Of a DNA stretch of 59,447 nt, positions 42,637-51,306 are shown one piece after another. The number at the start of each line of letters is the position of its first letter. Position 1 is the first letter of the stretch. Below the pieces are notes generated by a model that searched no databases, was not told where the DNA came from, and saw only the letters and a program-made list of their open reading frames with translations. Both the position numbers and the translations under genes were made by a program. The DNA is from Candidatus Melainabacteria bacterium (lineage in GTDB: Bacteria; Cyanobacteriota; Vampirovibrionia; 2-02-FULL-35-15), in NCBI GenBank assembly GCA_016201905.1, contig JACQBQ010000022.1, forward strand, positions 1 through 59,447, read 5' to 3'.

Positions 42637-43332
42637 ATGAATACAAGACAAATAGACAGTTTCGAAAATTTTCAGCATGTAACCAAAGGTTACAACATTG
42701 AAATCAATAATAATCAATTAGATCTTTTTAAAAGATATTACAAAATATTATTAGAGTGGAATAAGAAAATTAATTTGATATCTCGAAGGGGAGAAGACAG
42801 CATAATTGAAAAGCATTTCCTAGATTCAATTGTATTTCTGCCTGAGATAGAGAATTTAATTAATCACAATCAGGGCAGGATAAATCCTGCTCCTACAAAT
42901 TTACTTGATATTGGCTCTGGCGGAGGATTTCCTGCTATACCCCTTGCAATTATGAAACCAGATTGGGATTTTGTTTTATGTGAATCTATCAAAAAGAAGG
43001 CGGGGTTTTTAACAACCCTTGTAAAAGAATTGAATCTTGAAAAACGTGTAACCATTATCAATGATCGGGTTGAGACATTATCTAATAACCAATTTGATTT
43101 CATCACTGCCAGAGCTATTGCAAAATTAGATATCCTTATAAAATATGCTTTGCCACTATTAAAGAAGGATGGACACCTCTTAGCTTACAAAGCAAAAGAT
43201 ATTGATGATGAAATAAAAACAGCTGAAGAAATAATTAAAAAAAATAAATTAAAGTTAAAAATATTTTCAAAAGAGATAAATGGGGTTGAGAGGAAACTGA
43301 TTGTTATACGTCATTGCGAGGAGTCCACCTAG
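42637..43332 (+). CDS. rsmG: 16S rRNA (guanine-527-N7)-methyltransferase RsmG with repeat insertions
   Basis: RsmG features are QLDLFKRYYKILLEWNKKINLISRRGE, HFLDSI, LLDIGSGGGFPAIPLAI (SAM motif), CESIKKKAGFL and ITARAIAKLDILIKYALPLL. A 27-base stem repeat adds QGRINPAPT just before the SAM motif strand. The C-terminus RHCEEST and the stop are supplied by another repeat (43309-43353), so the natural end is replaced. An operator-like palindrome lies within codons 14-20, in an N-terminal extension not usual for the family. Confidence 0.9.
   Translation: MNTRQIDSFENFQHVTKGYNIEINNNQLDLFKRYYKILLEWNKKINLISRRGEDSIIEKHFLDSIVFLPEIENLINHNQGRINPAPTNLLDIGSGGGFPAIPLAIMKPDWDFVLCESIKKKAGFLTTLVKELNLEKRVTIINDRVETLSNNQFDFITARAIAKLDILIKYALPLLKKDGHLLAYKAKDIDDEIKTAEEIIKKNKLKLKIFSKEINGVERKLIVIRHCEEST
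42677..42695. promoter_or_regulatory. Operator-like palindrome inside the rsmG 5' coding region
   Basis: ATGTAACCAAAGGTTACAA matches the 19-bp operator at 18 positions. It encodes HVTKGYN and starts 40 bases after the rsmG ATG. It may be a true intragenic site or chance; the N-terminal extension in which it lies is itself unusual. Confidence 0.45.
42871..42897. repeat. 27-bp stem repeat inserted in rsmG
   Basis: CAGGGCAGGATAAATCCTG with the CTCCTACA tail is in frame (nine codons) immediately upstream of the SAM-binding strand. It is the same family as copies at 26.9, 27.4, 31.9, 55.25 and 55.7 kb. Confidence 0.8.
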
Positions 43333-43353
43333 GCGGACGACGAAGCAATCTCC
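43309..43353. repeat. GTCATTGCGAG repeat at the rsmG 3' end
   Basis: This short copy (CGTCATTGCGAGGAG, inner stem CCACCTAGGCGG, CGACGAAGCAATCTCC) supplies the last seven codons and the stop of rsmG. It lies directly before the convergent HEAT-repeat gene. Confidence 0.75.
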
Positions 43354-43379
43354 TAATGCTTAATATAGAATCTTTTATT

Positions 43380-44315
43380 TCACAAACTCTTTATAACTAC
43401 TCCTAATGCCTTTGCTACCGAACTTCTTACAGATGGATGACTATCATTAGCTAATTCTTCTAATATTGGTAGAGCTTTTTCTCCCACATTTCCCAATGCT
43501 TCTATTACATTAGTTTTTACATACGCTTCATTATCTTTTGCTAAGACTTCTAATACAGGCAAAGCCTTTTCTCCAACTTTTCCCAATGCCTTTGCTACAG
43601 CTTTTCTTACATAAGATTCATTATCATTTGCTAATGCCTTCAATAAAGGCAAAGCTTTTTCCCCTATATCTCCACATGCATCTACTGCAATATTTCTTAC
43701 ATAAATATCATCATTTTTTGCTAATGCTTCTAATAGTGGTAGAGCTTTTTCTCCTGCTCTTTTTAATACCCAAATAGAAACTTGTTCCATATAATTATAA
43801 ATGTTTCTTTTTACTAACAATTCCTCTAATATAGGCAGAGCTTTTTCTATTCGTCCCAATTCTATATATCCATCTGCTGCTGTTGCTTTTATATTGCCAG
43901 CATCATATTTTGCTAATCGCTCTAAGACAGGCAAAGCTTTTTCTCCTGCTATTTGCACTATTTGTCTTAGTACATCTGGTGAATGACTTATTAAAGAACG
44001 AACATCGGATTTCATTAATTCTTCTAATACAGAGATGACTTTTTCTACTTGATTTAGGCTTAAGTATGCTTTTAATACTCTCTCTCTTGTATAAACAAAC
44101 GTATCAGATTCCAATTCCCTTAATATAAGCATGGCTTTTTCTTTTTGTCCTAACCCTATATACGCTTCTGCCACACTAGTTTTTATTTCATTATCAACAT
44201 TTTGTGCTAATTTGTCTAATACAGATATAGCTCGATCTCCATTATTATTATGTGACACCGGTGATTTTACTAATGGCAAAGACAGTATTCTAGATGTAGG
44301 CTTTGGTACTTGCAT
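43380..44315 (-). CDS. HEAT-repeat protein, 311 aa
   Basis: The protein is a regular solenoid of about ten 30-residue repeats centred on (G/R)EKALP(V/L)LE(A/V/E)LA-(K/N)-D-(N/D)-xx-V(R/K)-xxx-A-(V/K)-A-LG. The C-terminal five repeats are nearly identical at DNA level, indicating recent duplication. It has no signal peptide and no catalytic domain. It lies 13 bases after atpC on the same strand and could be transcribed with it. It is probably a protein-binding scaffold. Confidence 0.75.
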   Translation of the reverse strand: MQVPKPTSRILSLPLVKSPVSHNNNGDRAISVLDKLAQNVDNEIKTSVAEAYIGLGQKEKAMLILRELESDTFVYTRERVLKAYLSLNQVEKVISVLEELMKSDVRSLISHSPDVLRQIVQIAGEKALPVLERLAKYDAGNIKATAADGYIELGRIEKALPILEELLVKRNIYNYMEQVSIWVLKRAGEKALPLLEALAKNDDIYVRNIAVDACGDIGEKALPLLKALANDNESYVRKAVAKALGKVGEKALPVLEVLAKDNEAYVKTNVIEALGNVGEKALPILEELANDSHPSVRSSVAKALGVVIKSL

Positions 44316-44328
44316 AATTAATTCCTTT

Positions 44329-44760
44329 CTATCCCATTCTTATATTCTTTAATTTCTTTGCAAGCTCTGCAACTTCTAACATAACCAGCAATCTACTTAA
44401 TTCTAATTCTGCTTTTTGCACATCCAGTTTATCTTTTTTCTGAGCCAGTTTTGCTTCAGCCAGCTCTTTTTCTTTTTCGGCTATAACGACATCTATATCT
44501 TCAGCAAGAGCAGCATGATCTGAAATAATCGTTACGCCTTCTTTAGAGACTTCCATCATGCCACCTAATACTGCAGCAACTTTTCTTTCACCACCTGCCC
44601 AGTACTGAAATGGCGCAACAGTAAGAGGAGTAATTAAAGGGATATGATCAGGTAAAATCCCAACTTCGCCATCTACAGCTCTAGCAATGATTTGTTCAAC
44701 ATCAGCATCAAGAACTGTTGCATTTGGAGTGATTAATTTTAAGTTAAATGTCTTTGGCAT
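44329..44760 (-). CDS. atpC: ATP synthase epsilon subunit
   Basis: The 143-residue protein has the epsilon beta-sandwich (FNLKLITPNATVLDADVEQIIARAVDGEVGILPDHIPLITPL) and a two-helix C-terminal domain (AEKEKELAEAKLAQKKDKLDVQKAELELSRLLVMLEVAEL). It regulates and couples the F1 rotor. No other atp gene is in the window, so the operon is split here. It follows the PHA-synthase-like gene by five bases. Confidence 0.92.
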   Translation of the reverse strand: MPKTFNLKLITPNATVLDADVEQIIARAVDGEVGILPDHIPLITPLTVAPFQYWAGGERKVAAVLGGMMEVSKEGVTIISDHAALAEDIDVVIAEKEKELAEAKLAQKKDKLDVQKAELELSRLLVMLEVAELAKKLKNIRMG

Positions 44761-44765
44761 AAGAA

Positions 44766-45911
44766 TTAGTTTACCACTTCAGCTGTACTAGATTTTGAAT
44801 TTATAAATTCCCCACTCCTAATCTTCAACCAATCAACACATGTTTTCCATGTAGTATCCCTCGCTTTATCACTTCCCATTATCGATATATGTCCAAATGG
44901 TAATTCAGAATACTGAAAGTCTTTTGTTGAAATATGCTTGTGGACCTCTCTTACTGAATCAGGCGGAATAAATGTATCTTTTGATCCACTAAACGCTAAA
45001 AGGTTTGACTGAAAGTTTGCTAGATTTACTTTTTGATCCAATAGTTTTAATTTACCTGAGACAAGTTCATTTGAAACTATTATTTCAAAGCTTTGTTTGA
45101 AAGCAGTTCCTGGAAGATTTTGAAAATTGTTAAAGAAATTATTTAGTGCCTGATGCTTTACCAAAAAATCCCTGTCCCATGCTTTATCAATTACATGAAT
45201 AGGTCTTCTTAAATAACCTATCGGATCAGACAATTGAAAAATAAATGTTAAAAGCTCTTTGGGAATACACCCAAACTTGTCGACTAAATTAAACCATTCC
45301 TTCTTAAAAGGTTTAAATAATAAATTAAAGAACGGTAAGCATTTTAAATCAACTGGACCTGCAATGTTAATCACATTTTTAACATCATTTTTTATATCTA
45401 AGGAAACACTTCCATAAATAATACTAAATGTACCACCCAGACAAAAACCAAGCAGTGAAACCTGTTTTGCGTCAGCATGTTTTTTAGTCATGTGCACTGC
45501 ACGATAAAGAAAGTTTAATATATAGTCGTCGATTTTTAAATGCGAATCATCTCTGTCAGGCTTACCAAAATCCACAAGATAAACATTAAAGCCATTGTTC
45601 ACCAGCTCATTTACAAGACTATGCTCAGGCACAAGATCAAAAATATCTGTTGTAGTCATAAGTGGCGGCACAAGTATAACCGGCACATCATAAACATTTT
45701 CTTGTGAAGGCAGATAGTGATAAAGGGTTAAATATTTTTCTTGGTAAAGAAGTTTTTTATTTTTATTCAAAGGAGGTTGAATATCTTTTTTTATAGCAAT
45801 TTCTAGGCCATTAATAGCTCTAAGGAGAGTTTTTTCAAGCTCTTTTTGAATAATAGGTTCAAGATCTTTAGGAACTTCAAAGTTTAAAAACTTCCTGTAT
45901 TGCGACATCAT
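44766..45911 (-). CDS. phaC: Class III PhaC-like polyhydroxyalkanoate synthase / acyltransferase
   Basis: The 381-residue alpha/beta hydrolase has the PHA synthase nucleophile box LLGFCLGGTF (Cys instead of Ser), the oxyanion region VILVPPLMTTTDIFDLVPEHSLVNELVNNGFNVYLVDFGKPDRDD, the Asp in FSGSKDTFIPP and the His in LPFGHISIM. Length and the N-terminal form match class III PhaC, which normally needs PhaE; no phaE, phaA or phaB is next to it. It may make storage polyester, or transfer acyl groups to another acceptor. Confidence 0.75.
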   Translation of the reverse strand: MMSQYRKFLNFEVPKDLEPIIQKELEKTLLRAINGLEIAIKKDIQPPLNKNKKLLYQEKYLTLYHYLPSQENVYDVPVILVPPLMTTTDIFDLVPEHSLVNELVNNGFNVYLVDFGKPDRDDSHLKIDDYILNFLYRAVHMTKKHADAKQVSLLGFCLGGTFSIIYGSVSLDIKNDVKNVINIAGPVDLKCLPFFNLLFKPFKKEWFNLVDKFGCIPKELLTFIFQLSDPIGYLRRPIHVIDKAWDRDFLVKHQALNNFFNNFQNLPGTAFKQSFEIIVSNELVSGKLKLLDQKVNLANFQSNLLAFSGSKDTFIPPDSVREVHKHISTKDFQYSELPFGHISIMGSDKARDTTWKTCVDWLKIRSGEFINSKSSTAEVVN

Positions 45912-45995
45912 AAAAATAATTTAGCATCCTTCCTTGAAAAAGATCTTCTTAACCCAATATTTCAAGTGATTAGTTAAAATTACTGATAATTAAAT

Positions 45996-47045
45996 ATGCA
46001 AATTACTATTAGTCCATATACAGGGAATTCTATAAATCCAAATATTATTAGCCAATATTTGGTAAGCAACATACATAATCAAGCAATGGATTTAGAACAA
46101 GCAGTTGAACCAAATAGTATTTCTGAAGGACAAGAAACTATAAATGAAGATGATCCTGGGATTAATCAAAGCTCTGATTTATTAAAACCAGAGCAAAATT
46201 CATTTAAGGAGTGGTTATTAGATAGTTGTGACATGCTAGGACTTCCAGTAATAGCTATAGGTTCTTGTTCACTATTGCTCTGGGTACTTTTTCAGTCACT
46301 TCCTTCACAATCCTCTCCACCTACAAATAATTATAATCCCATGTCACCTATTCAAAATCCTATATCACCTATTCAAACCTTTGATCATGACTCATTAAAC
46401 CCAAAACGCCTTAAAGAAAGAGATGACATTTATGAATCACTAAAGAATACTACTGGTACTGTTAATTCTCTTTCTAAGCATCTTAGTGCTTTAAGTAATT
46501 ATGCTAAACCAGCAGTTGTCCACATTATATCTAACGGCAACATGCTTGGTAGCGGGCTTATCTATTCTTCAGATGGCATCATTGTTACCAATAACCATGT
46601 AGTAAGTGGAGCAAAAACTGTATTAGTTACACTATATGATGGTACAGAGCTTACTGGAAGTATTCTTGGAGCTGATTCAAAAACAGATCTTGCAGTTATT
46701 AAAGTTAATCAAGATAATTTGCCAGTCTTAAAATTAGCAAAGAATAAATCACAAGCTGGAGAGCTTGTTATGGCTATTGGTAACCCTAGAGATTTAGGTT
46801 GGAGTATAACCGTTGGAATTTTAAGTGACAATGAAAGAAAAGGGATTTTAGAAGAGGATAATGCGCTTTTACAAACTGATGCAGCAATTAACCCAGGTAA
46901 TTCTGGAGGTCCTCTTTTAAATATGAATGGCGAGGTTATAGGTTTAAATTTTGGAGAGCTCCGTCATAGTCAAAATATAGGTTTCAGTATTCCAGCAAGT
47001 GTTATAGAAACTACTGTTCAAAGATTAGTTGAAAAATCTAAGTAA
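45996..47045 (+). CDS. Membrane-anchored HtrA/DegP-like serine protease without PDZ
   Basis: The N-terminal 80 residues are acidic and polar, followed by one TM (about 81-102, LGLPVIAIGSCSLLLWVLFQSL), a Pro/Asn linker and a trypsin-like domain (about 165-345). Catalytic residues are seen: His in VTNNHVVSG, Asp in DSKTDLAVIKV, Ser in INPGNSGGPLLN. No PDZ domain follows, so it is shorter than DegP. It probably degrades or senses misfolded proteins outside the membrane. It is divergent from phaC and convergent with glnA (3 bases apart). Confidence 0.88.
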   Translation: MQITISPYTGNSINPNIISQYLVSNIHNQAMDLEQAVEPNSISEGQETINEDDPGINQSSDLLKPEQNSFKEWLLDSCDMLGLPVIAIGSCSLLLWVLFQSLPSQSSPPTNNYNPMSPIQNPISPIQTFDHDSLNPKRLKERDDIYESLKNTTGTVNSLSKHLSALSNYAKPAVVHIISNGNMLGSGLIYSSDGIIVTNNHVVSGAKTVLVTLYDGTELTGSILGADSKTDLAVIKVNQDNLPVLKLAKNKSQAGELVMAIGNPRDLGWSITVGILSDNERKGILEEDNALLQTDAAINPGNSGGPLLNMNGEVIGLNFGELRHSQNIGFSIPASVIETTVQRLVEKSK

Positions 47046-47048
47046 AAA

Positions 47049-48419
47049 TTAATAAGTTCTCAGATACCTAGACTCTTCCCATGCAGTTACCTGAATTCTA
47101 TATTCATCCCATTCATCCCATTTAAGAGCAAGAAACTGAGTGTAGATATGTTCACCTAAAGCATCTTTTGCAATTTTGCTTTTTTCCAGCTCTCTTAGTG
47201 CTTCTTCTAATGTGCCAGGTAGGCTATCCACTTTTAGTTCTGCTTTTTCTTTTGGATTCAGATGATAAATATTTCTATTTACCGGAGAAGGTGGCTCAAT
47301 TTTATTTTTTATTCCATCAAGCCCGGCATAAAGCATACATGCAGCAACCAGATATGGATTTGCAGCTGGATCAGGAGATCTTAACTCTACACGTGTAGAG
47401 CTGCCTCTTTTATCCGGCACCCTACAAAGAGCTGATCTGTTTCCTGGAGACCATGCAATATAAACCGGTGCTTCATAGCCCGGGACAAGTCTCTTATAGC
47501 TGTTCACAAGTGGGTTAGTCACAGCACAGATACCACGAATATTTTTTAAAAGTCCGCCAATGTACCATTTCATTTCTTTGCTTAGTTTATCTGGTGTACT
47601 TGCATCAAAGAAAATGTTTTTCCCATCTTTAGAAAGTGATTGGTTGCAGTGCATACCTGAACCATTTTGACCAAAAATCGGCTTTGGCATAAAAGTAGCA
47701 TGCATACCATGTTTGGCTGCAACAGCTTTTGTCACCCATCTAAAAGTAGCAATATTATCTGCTGCACTCAAAGCATCTTCATATTTAAAATCAATTTCAT
47801 GCTGTCCGATTGCAACTTCATGGTGTGAAGCTTCGATTTCAAAACCCATCTCTTCAAGAGTATAAATAATTTCTCTTCTAACTGACTGACCTATATCAAG
47901 TGGTTCCACATCAAAATATGCAGCAACATCACTCGGGTCAATCGTCGGGTTTCCGTTAGCATCTTTATTAAATAAAAAGAACTCACACTCAGGTCCAATG
48001 TTCATCATATAACCATGTTCTTTTTCTACCAGTGCCAAAACTCTTTTCAGATTATTACGAGGACAGCCTGGAAATGGCTTACCATCAGGATCATAGATAT
48101 CACACACTAATCTTGCAACTCTACCTTCAGAAGGTCTCCACGGCAATATTCTAAAAGTTCTTTTATCTGGATAAAAATAAAGATCTGATTTTTCAATCCT
48201 TTGAAAACCTTTTACAGAGCTGCCATCTAACATCAGTTCATTGTTTAGTGCTTTTTCTAACTGAGATATTGGGATGGCTAAATTTTTAACAATGCCATAA
48301 ATATCTATAAACTGCATACGGACAAACTTTACATCATTTGCTTTTGCTTGCTTTATAATTTCTTCGTTTGTAGGTTCTTTTGATATGTTCATGGTTTTTG
48401 CGCCAGTTACTGTACTCAT
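47049..48419 (-). CDS. glnA: Glutamine synthetase type I
   Basis: The 456-residue enzyme has the beta-grasp start (VKFVRMQFIDIYGIVKNLAIP, LMLDGSSVKGF), metal and nucleotide motifs (GPECEFFLF, HHEVAIGQHEIDFKY, FMPKPIFGQNGSGMHCNQSL, NRSALCRVPDKRGSSTRVELRSPDPAANPYL). NIYHLNPKEKAEL near 390 resembles the GSI-alpha type more than the adenylylated GSI-beta NLYDLP. The start at 48419 is supported by AAAGGAG seven bases upstream. It assimilates ammonia into glutamine. Confidence 0.96.
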   Translation of the reverse strand: MSTVTGAKTMNISKEPTNEEIIKQAKANDVKFVRMQFIDIYGIVKNLAIPISQLEKALNNELMLDGSSVKGFQRIEKSDLYFYPDKRTFRILPWRPSEGRVARLVCDIYDPDGKPFPGCPRNNLKRVLALVEKEHGYMMNIGPECEFFLFNKDANGNPTIDPSDVAAYFDVEPLDIGQSVRREIIYTLEEMGFEIEASHHEVAIGQHEIDFKYEDALSAADNIATFRWVTKAVAAKHGMHATFMPKPIFGQNGSGMHCNQSLSKDGKNIFFDASTPDKLSKEMKWYIGGLLKNIRGICAVTNPLVNSYKRLVPGYEAPVYIAWSPGNRSALCRVPDKRGSSTRVELRSPDPAANPYLVAACMLYAGLDGIKNKIEPPSPVNRNIYHLNPKEKAELKVDSLPGTLEEALRELEKSKIAKDALGEHIYTQFLALKWDEWDEYRIQVTAWEESRYLRTY

Positions 48420-48637
48420 TTATTTCTCCTTTACTTGGGCCGTATAAAATTTTTAAAACATTTATATTTCAAAAACTGCTGCTTTCATAGGAGCTTTTTA
48501 CAAAGAAAGCATTTCAACAAATGCAATTCTTTATAATTTTAGCGTATAGCGAATAACACTTAGCAAATAGTAATAAATATGTGACTCTTAAAACTTCCTT
48601 AGTCCTTCCTATACGTTAAAAGTGGTATATAAGATAC

Positions 48638-49585
48638 ATGTTCAAGATTAGATCCCCACAATTTGATGATTTAAAAAAAATTAAAGAGATAATCTGCAAT
48701 AATCCACATGTAATAATTCATGAATTACCACTATATAAGTTTGCTTACTTCATTCAAAATTTAATCCCTTATAATTTACGCTTCTTTCCAAGTATTCATA
48801 TTGCAGTTGAAGAAAAAAATATTCTTGGTTTTGTAATTTTAGAAAGTCTTTCCAAATCAAACAACTGCTGGCAAATTGATGAAGTTTTTGTATTAGATGA
48901 AAGCAGAAATAAAGGAATCGGAGAGGAGCTTTTACGATATGTGCTTTCAGTTTATGGCAGTCATGGCGTAGAGCATTTTTTAGCTGAAGTTGATTCACAA
49001 AACTTTCCAGCACTTTCACTGTTTCATCAGTGCGGTTTCAGAAGGTATGCAAAGGTAGGCTTTTATAAGAAAAACGTAGAAGCGTTGAATGCAACATCTC
49101 TACTGGACAAAGATTTTACCCTTAGACCACAGACAAATAATGACCTTGCAGAAATCGAAAAATTGGAACTTGCATCAATTCCACCTGATTTAAGGCCTGC
49201 CTTAGGAAGAGCAAAAGAATATTTTAAACAAAAGAAAAATACAACCGTTTTAATAGATAAATCCAGAAACCTGATTATTGGCTGGGGCCAGATTGAACTG
49301 TCAGGTGAAAGTAACTGCATTGAGATTTTGCTTAGTCCAGGCTGGACTCATTTATACGAAGAGTTTTTAAATACCATAATTTCCGAATATACCATTAAGG
49401 CTAATAACTGTAACGTAATAGTAAAAGCCTTTGATTACTTAACTGATCTAACTGAGGTCTTGACTAAGTCAGGATTTTTGCAAGTAGAAGTTAAAGAACT
49501 CTTAGTAAGAACTATCTGGCAAAGAGTAAAAGAAAGAAAAGCAAAAAAAGCAAAACTTGGAGCACCATCTATCGCTCCAACATAA
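48638..49585 (+). CDS. GNAT acetyltransferase with two domains
   Basis: Residues 1-150 are a GNAT fold with the acetyl-CoA loop VFVLDESRNKGIGEELLRYVLS and SLFHQCGFRRYAKVGFY. Residues 165-300 look like a second, degenerate GNAT half (FTLRPQTNNDLAEIEKLELASI, then SGFLQVEVKELLVR) lacking a clear acetyl-CoA loop. The C-terminus is very basic (RVKERKAKKAKLG). The substrate cannot be predicted. It is 19 bases before the VWA gene and probably co-transcribed with it. Confidence 0.8.
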   Translation: MFKIRSPQFDDLKKIKEIICNNPHVIIHELPLYKFAYFIQNLIPYNLRFFPSIHIAVEEKNILGFVILESLSKSNNCWQIDEVFVLDESRNKGIGEELLRYVLSVYGSHGVEHFLAEVDSQNFPALSLFHQCGFRRYAKVGFYKKNVEALNATSLLDKDFTLRPQTNNDLAEIEKLELASIPPDLRPALGRAKEYFKQKKNTTVLIDKSRNLIIGWGQIELSGESNCIEILLSPGWTHLYEEFLNTIISEYTIKANNCNVIVKAFDYLTDLTEVLTKSGFLQVEVKELLVRTIWQRVKERKAKKAKLGAPSIAPT

Positions 49586-49604
49586 AAAGATATAATTCTT
49601 ATAT

Positions 49605-50561
49605 ATGAATTTCATCTATCCTCAAGCATTGTTTTTACTTATACTTATACCAGTTTATGTTCTATTACATTTTTATTTTGACAGAAAAAAGAAAAAAGAT
49701 ATTATTCCATTTGGAAACCTTGAGGTTCTTGTTGAAGCTATTTCCAAAACAAAAAAAATAGATCTCTTAAAACACTTACCATTAATTTTAAAGACCTTAG
49801 TATTTTTTCTCTTAATTTTTGCACTTGCAAGGCCAACAAGCACAATATACATGCCCATAAGAGATACAAAGGTAATGTTACTGATTGATATTTCAATTAG
49901 CATGGAAGCAAGTGATATAAAACCAGACAGAATTACTGCAGCAAAAGAAGCAGCTAAAAAATTTATACATGATTTACCAAGAGGTATTCAAGTTGGAATT
50001 GGTTTATTCAGCGGAAATGTAAGAGTCCTTGTAAATCCTACTATAGATAAATCCAAAGTATTGCACATCCTAAATAAATTAAACGCAAAAAATCTTGAGC
50101 CAGGAACAGCTATAGGAGATGCAATCCTGGCTGGAACAGAAGCAATATCATTTGATGATATTACCAGTAGAAATAAGCTTAAAAACAATAGAATCTTAGT
50201 ATTAATTACAGATGGAGAAGCAAATGTAGGTGCTGATCCAGTATTTGCAGCAGCTCAGGCAAAAGTAAATAATATAACCATTCAGGCAATTGGGATTGGA
50301 AATCCGCTTGGGACGATAATCAGAGGAGGAATACTTACAAGACTAGATGAATATACTTTACAAGAGATCACCTCACTTACCGATGGCTACTATTTCAATG
50401 CTCAAAACTTACAAGACTTAAATAAAATTTATAAAAAAATCAGAAAAGCTATTAAGCTTATTCCACAGGAGACAGAAATTACTTTTATTCCGTTAAGTGC
50501 AGCATTTATAGTTTTAATTATTCTTCAAATTTTAAAATGGAGCAAGTTCAGATTTGCTTAG
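49605..50561 (+). CDS. BatA/BatB-like VWA membrane protein
   Basis: An N-terminal BatA-type region with two TM (about 5-24 and 58-78) is followed by a von Willebrand A domain (about 88-285) with an intact MIDAS DISIS, then T and D in DGEA context (VLITDGEANVGADPV), and a C-terminal TM (about 297-314). The layout matches aerotolerance-operon BatA/B proteins, which usually sit beside MoxR ATPase and DUF58 genes; neither is here. It is probably a membrane assembly factor. Confidence 0.82.
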   Translation: MNFIYPQALFLLILIPVYVLLHFYFDRKKKKDIIPFGNLEVLVEAISKTKKIDLLKHLPLILKTLVFFLLIFALARPTSTIYMPIRDTKVMLLIDISISMEASDIKPDRITAAKEAAKKFIHDLPRGIQVGIGLFSGNVRVLVNPTIDKSKVLHILNKLNAKNLEPGTAIGDAILAGTEAISFDDITSRNKLKNNRILVLITDGEANVGADPVFAAAQAKVNNITIQAIGIGNPLGTIIRGGILTRLDEYTLQEITSLTDGYYFNAQNLQDLNKIYKKIRKAIKLIPQETEITFIPLSAAFIVLIILQILKWSKFRFA

Positions 50562-50567
50562 AAAAAA

Positions 50568-50837
50568 TTAGCTGACTTCAAAAACATTAAATTGTTCTAG
50601 TATTTTTTCCCATTCAATTTTCACATCGCTAACCTTTGCACTTGGTGGACCTTTTTTACACCATTCAATGAGCTTTTCAATTTTTTCTTTTTCACCTTGA
50701 GCCAAAACTTCTACTTGACCAGTAGGTGCATTTCTTACCCACCCCCTCAAACCCAACCTTTGAGCCACTTCCTGGCATGAAGCCCTATAAAAAACTCCCT
50801 GAACTCTTCCTGAAATTGTTAAATGAGCTTGTTCCAT
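50568..50837 (-). CDS. acyP: Acylphosphatase
   Basis: The 89-residue protein has the signature GRVQGVFYRASCQEVAQRLGLRGWVRNAPTGQVEVLAQGE, including the catalytic Arg and the Asn of GWVRN. It hydrolyses acyl phosphates. Its start codon is 10 bases after the stop of the 44-residue TM gene of cassette 2, on the same strand, so it may share that transcript. Confidence 0.95.
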   Translation of the reverse strand: MEQAHLTISGRVQGVFYRASCQEVAQRLGLRGWVRNAPTGQVEVLAQGEKEKIEKLIEWCKKGPPSAKVSDVKIEWEKILEQFNVFEVS

Positions 50838-50847
50838 AAAGCTCAGA

Positions 50848-50982
50848 TTACTTTAGACTCAATTGCTTCTTCTTTTTTCCTTCGCGTTCCGGTTTTGTAA
50901 AAATAAAATAAAGAGGCAAGAATATAGACATTGCTGCAAAGAAGCAAGCCACATAAACCAAGACAACTTTCCAGATCTCCAT
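50848..50982 (-). CDS. 44-aa single-TM basic-tail protein (cassette 2, second gene)
   Basis: The ATG directly abuts the stop codon of the upstream two-TM gene (TAGATG), so translation is coupled. The product is one TM helix (VVLVYVACFFAAMSIFLPLYFIF) followed by TKPEREGKKKKQLSLK. It occupies the same place as the 39/43-residue proteins of cassette 1 and the 38-residue protein of cassette 3. The function is unknown. Confidence 0.6.
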   Translation of the reverse strand: MEIWKVVLVYVACFFAAMSIFLPLYFIFTKPEREGKKKKQLSLK

Positions 50983-51210
50983 CTATAAATCTCTTCTTTC
51001 GGTGTTGATTATATCATAGCTTTGAAAAATAAAATTTAATCCAAAGTAAGCTAGCAATAATGAATAGCCAAAAGAAATTAAAAACATAGTTGCTCCATAT
51101 TCACTAAAGGTTTGAAATGGATATAAAAGTATTTTACCCATTGGAGCGAGTAAAGCAATTCCTCCTAATTCTATTATTCTTGATCTAAATTTTTGTTCTT
51201 CAGTAACCAT
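50983..51210 (-). CDS. Two-TM MV(S/T)EEQK-family protein (cassette 2, first gene), 75 aa
   Basis: The product opens MVTEEQKFRSRIIELGGIALLAPMGK and has a second TM (MFLISFGYSLLLAYFGLNFIF) with a charged end (DIINTERRDL). The ATG at 51210 is chosen because it aligns with both paralogues; an upstream in-frame start would add nine residues. No SD precedes it. The operator palindrome lies 40 bases upstream. Confidence 0.65.
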   Translation of the reverse strand: MVTEEQKFRSRIIELGGIALLAPMGKILLYPFQTFSEYGATMFLISFGYSLLLAYFGLNFIFQSYDIINTERRDL

Positions 51211-51249
51211 ATAAAATATGGCAAGTATATAACACAACTTTATAAAATC

Positions 51250-51268
51250 ATGTAACCAAAGGTTACAT
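51250..51268. promoter_or_regulatory. Operator palindrome upstream of cassette 2
   Basis: ATGTAACCAAAGGTTACAT, perfect 8-bp arms and AAA centre, 40 bases before the 75-residue gene and 38 bases from the end of the deaminase-like gene upstream. Confidence 0.75.
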
Positions 51269-51306
51269 CAAATATAAAAATTTATTTGAAACTTACAACT
51301 ATTTAA

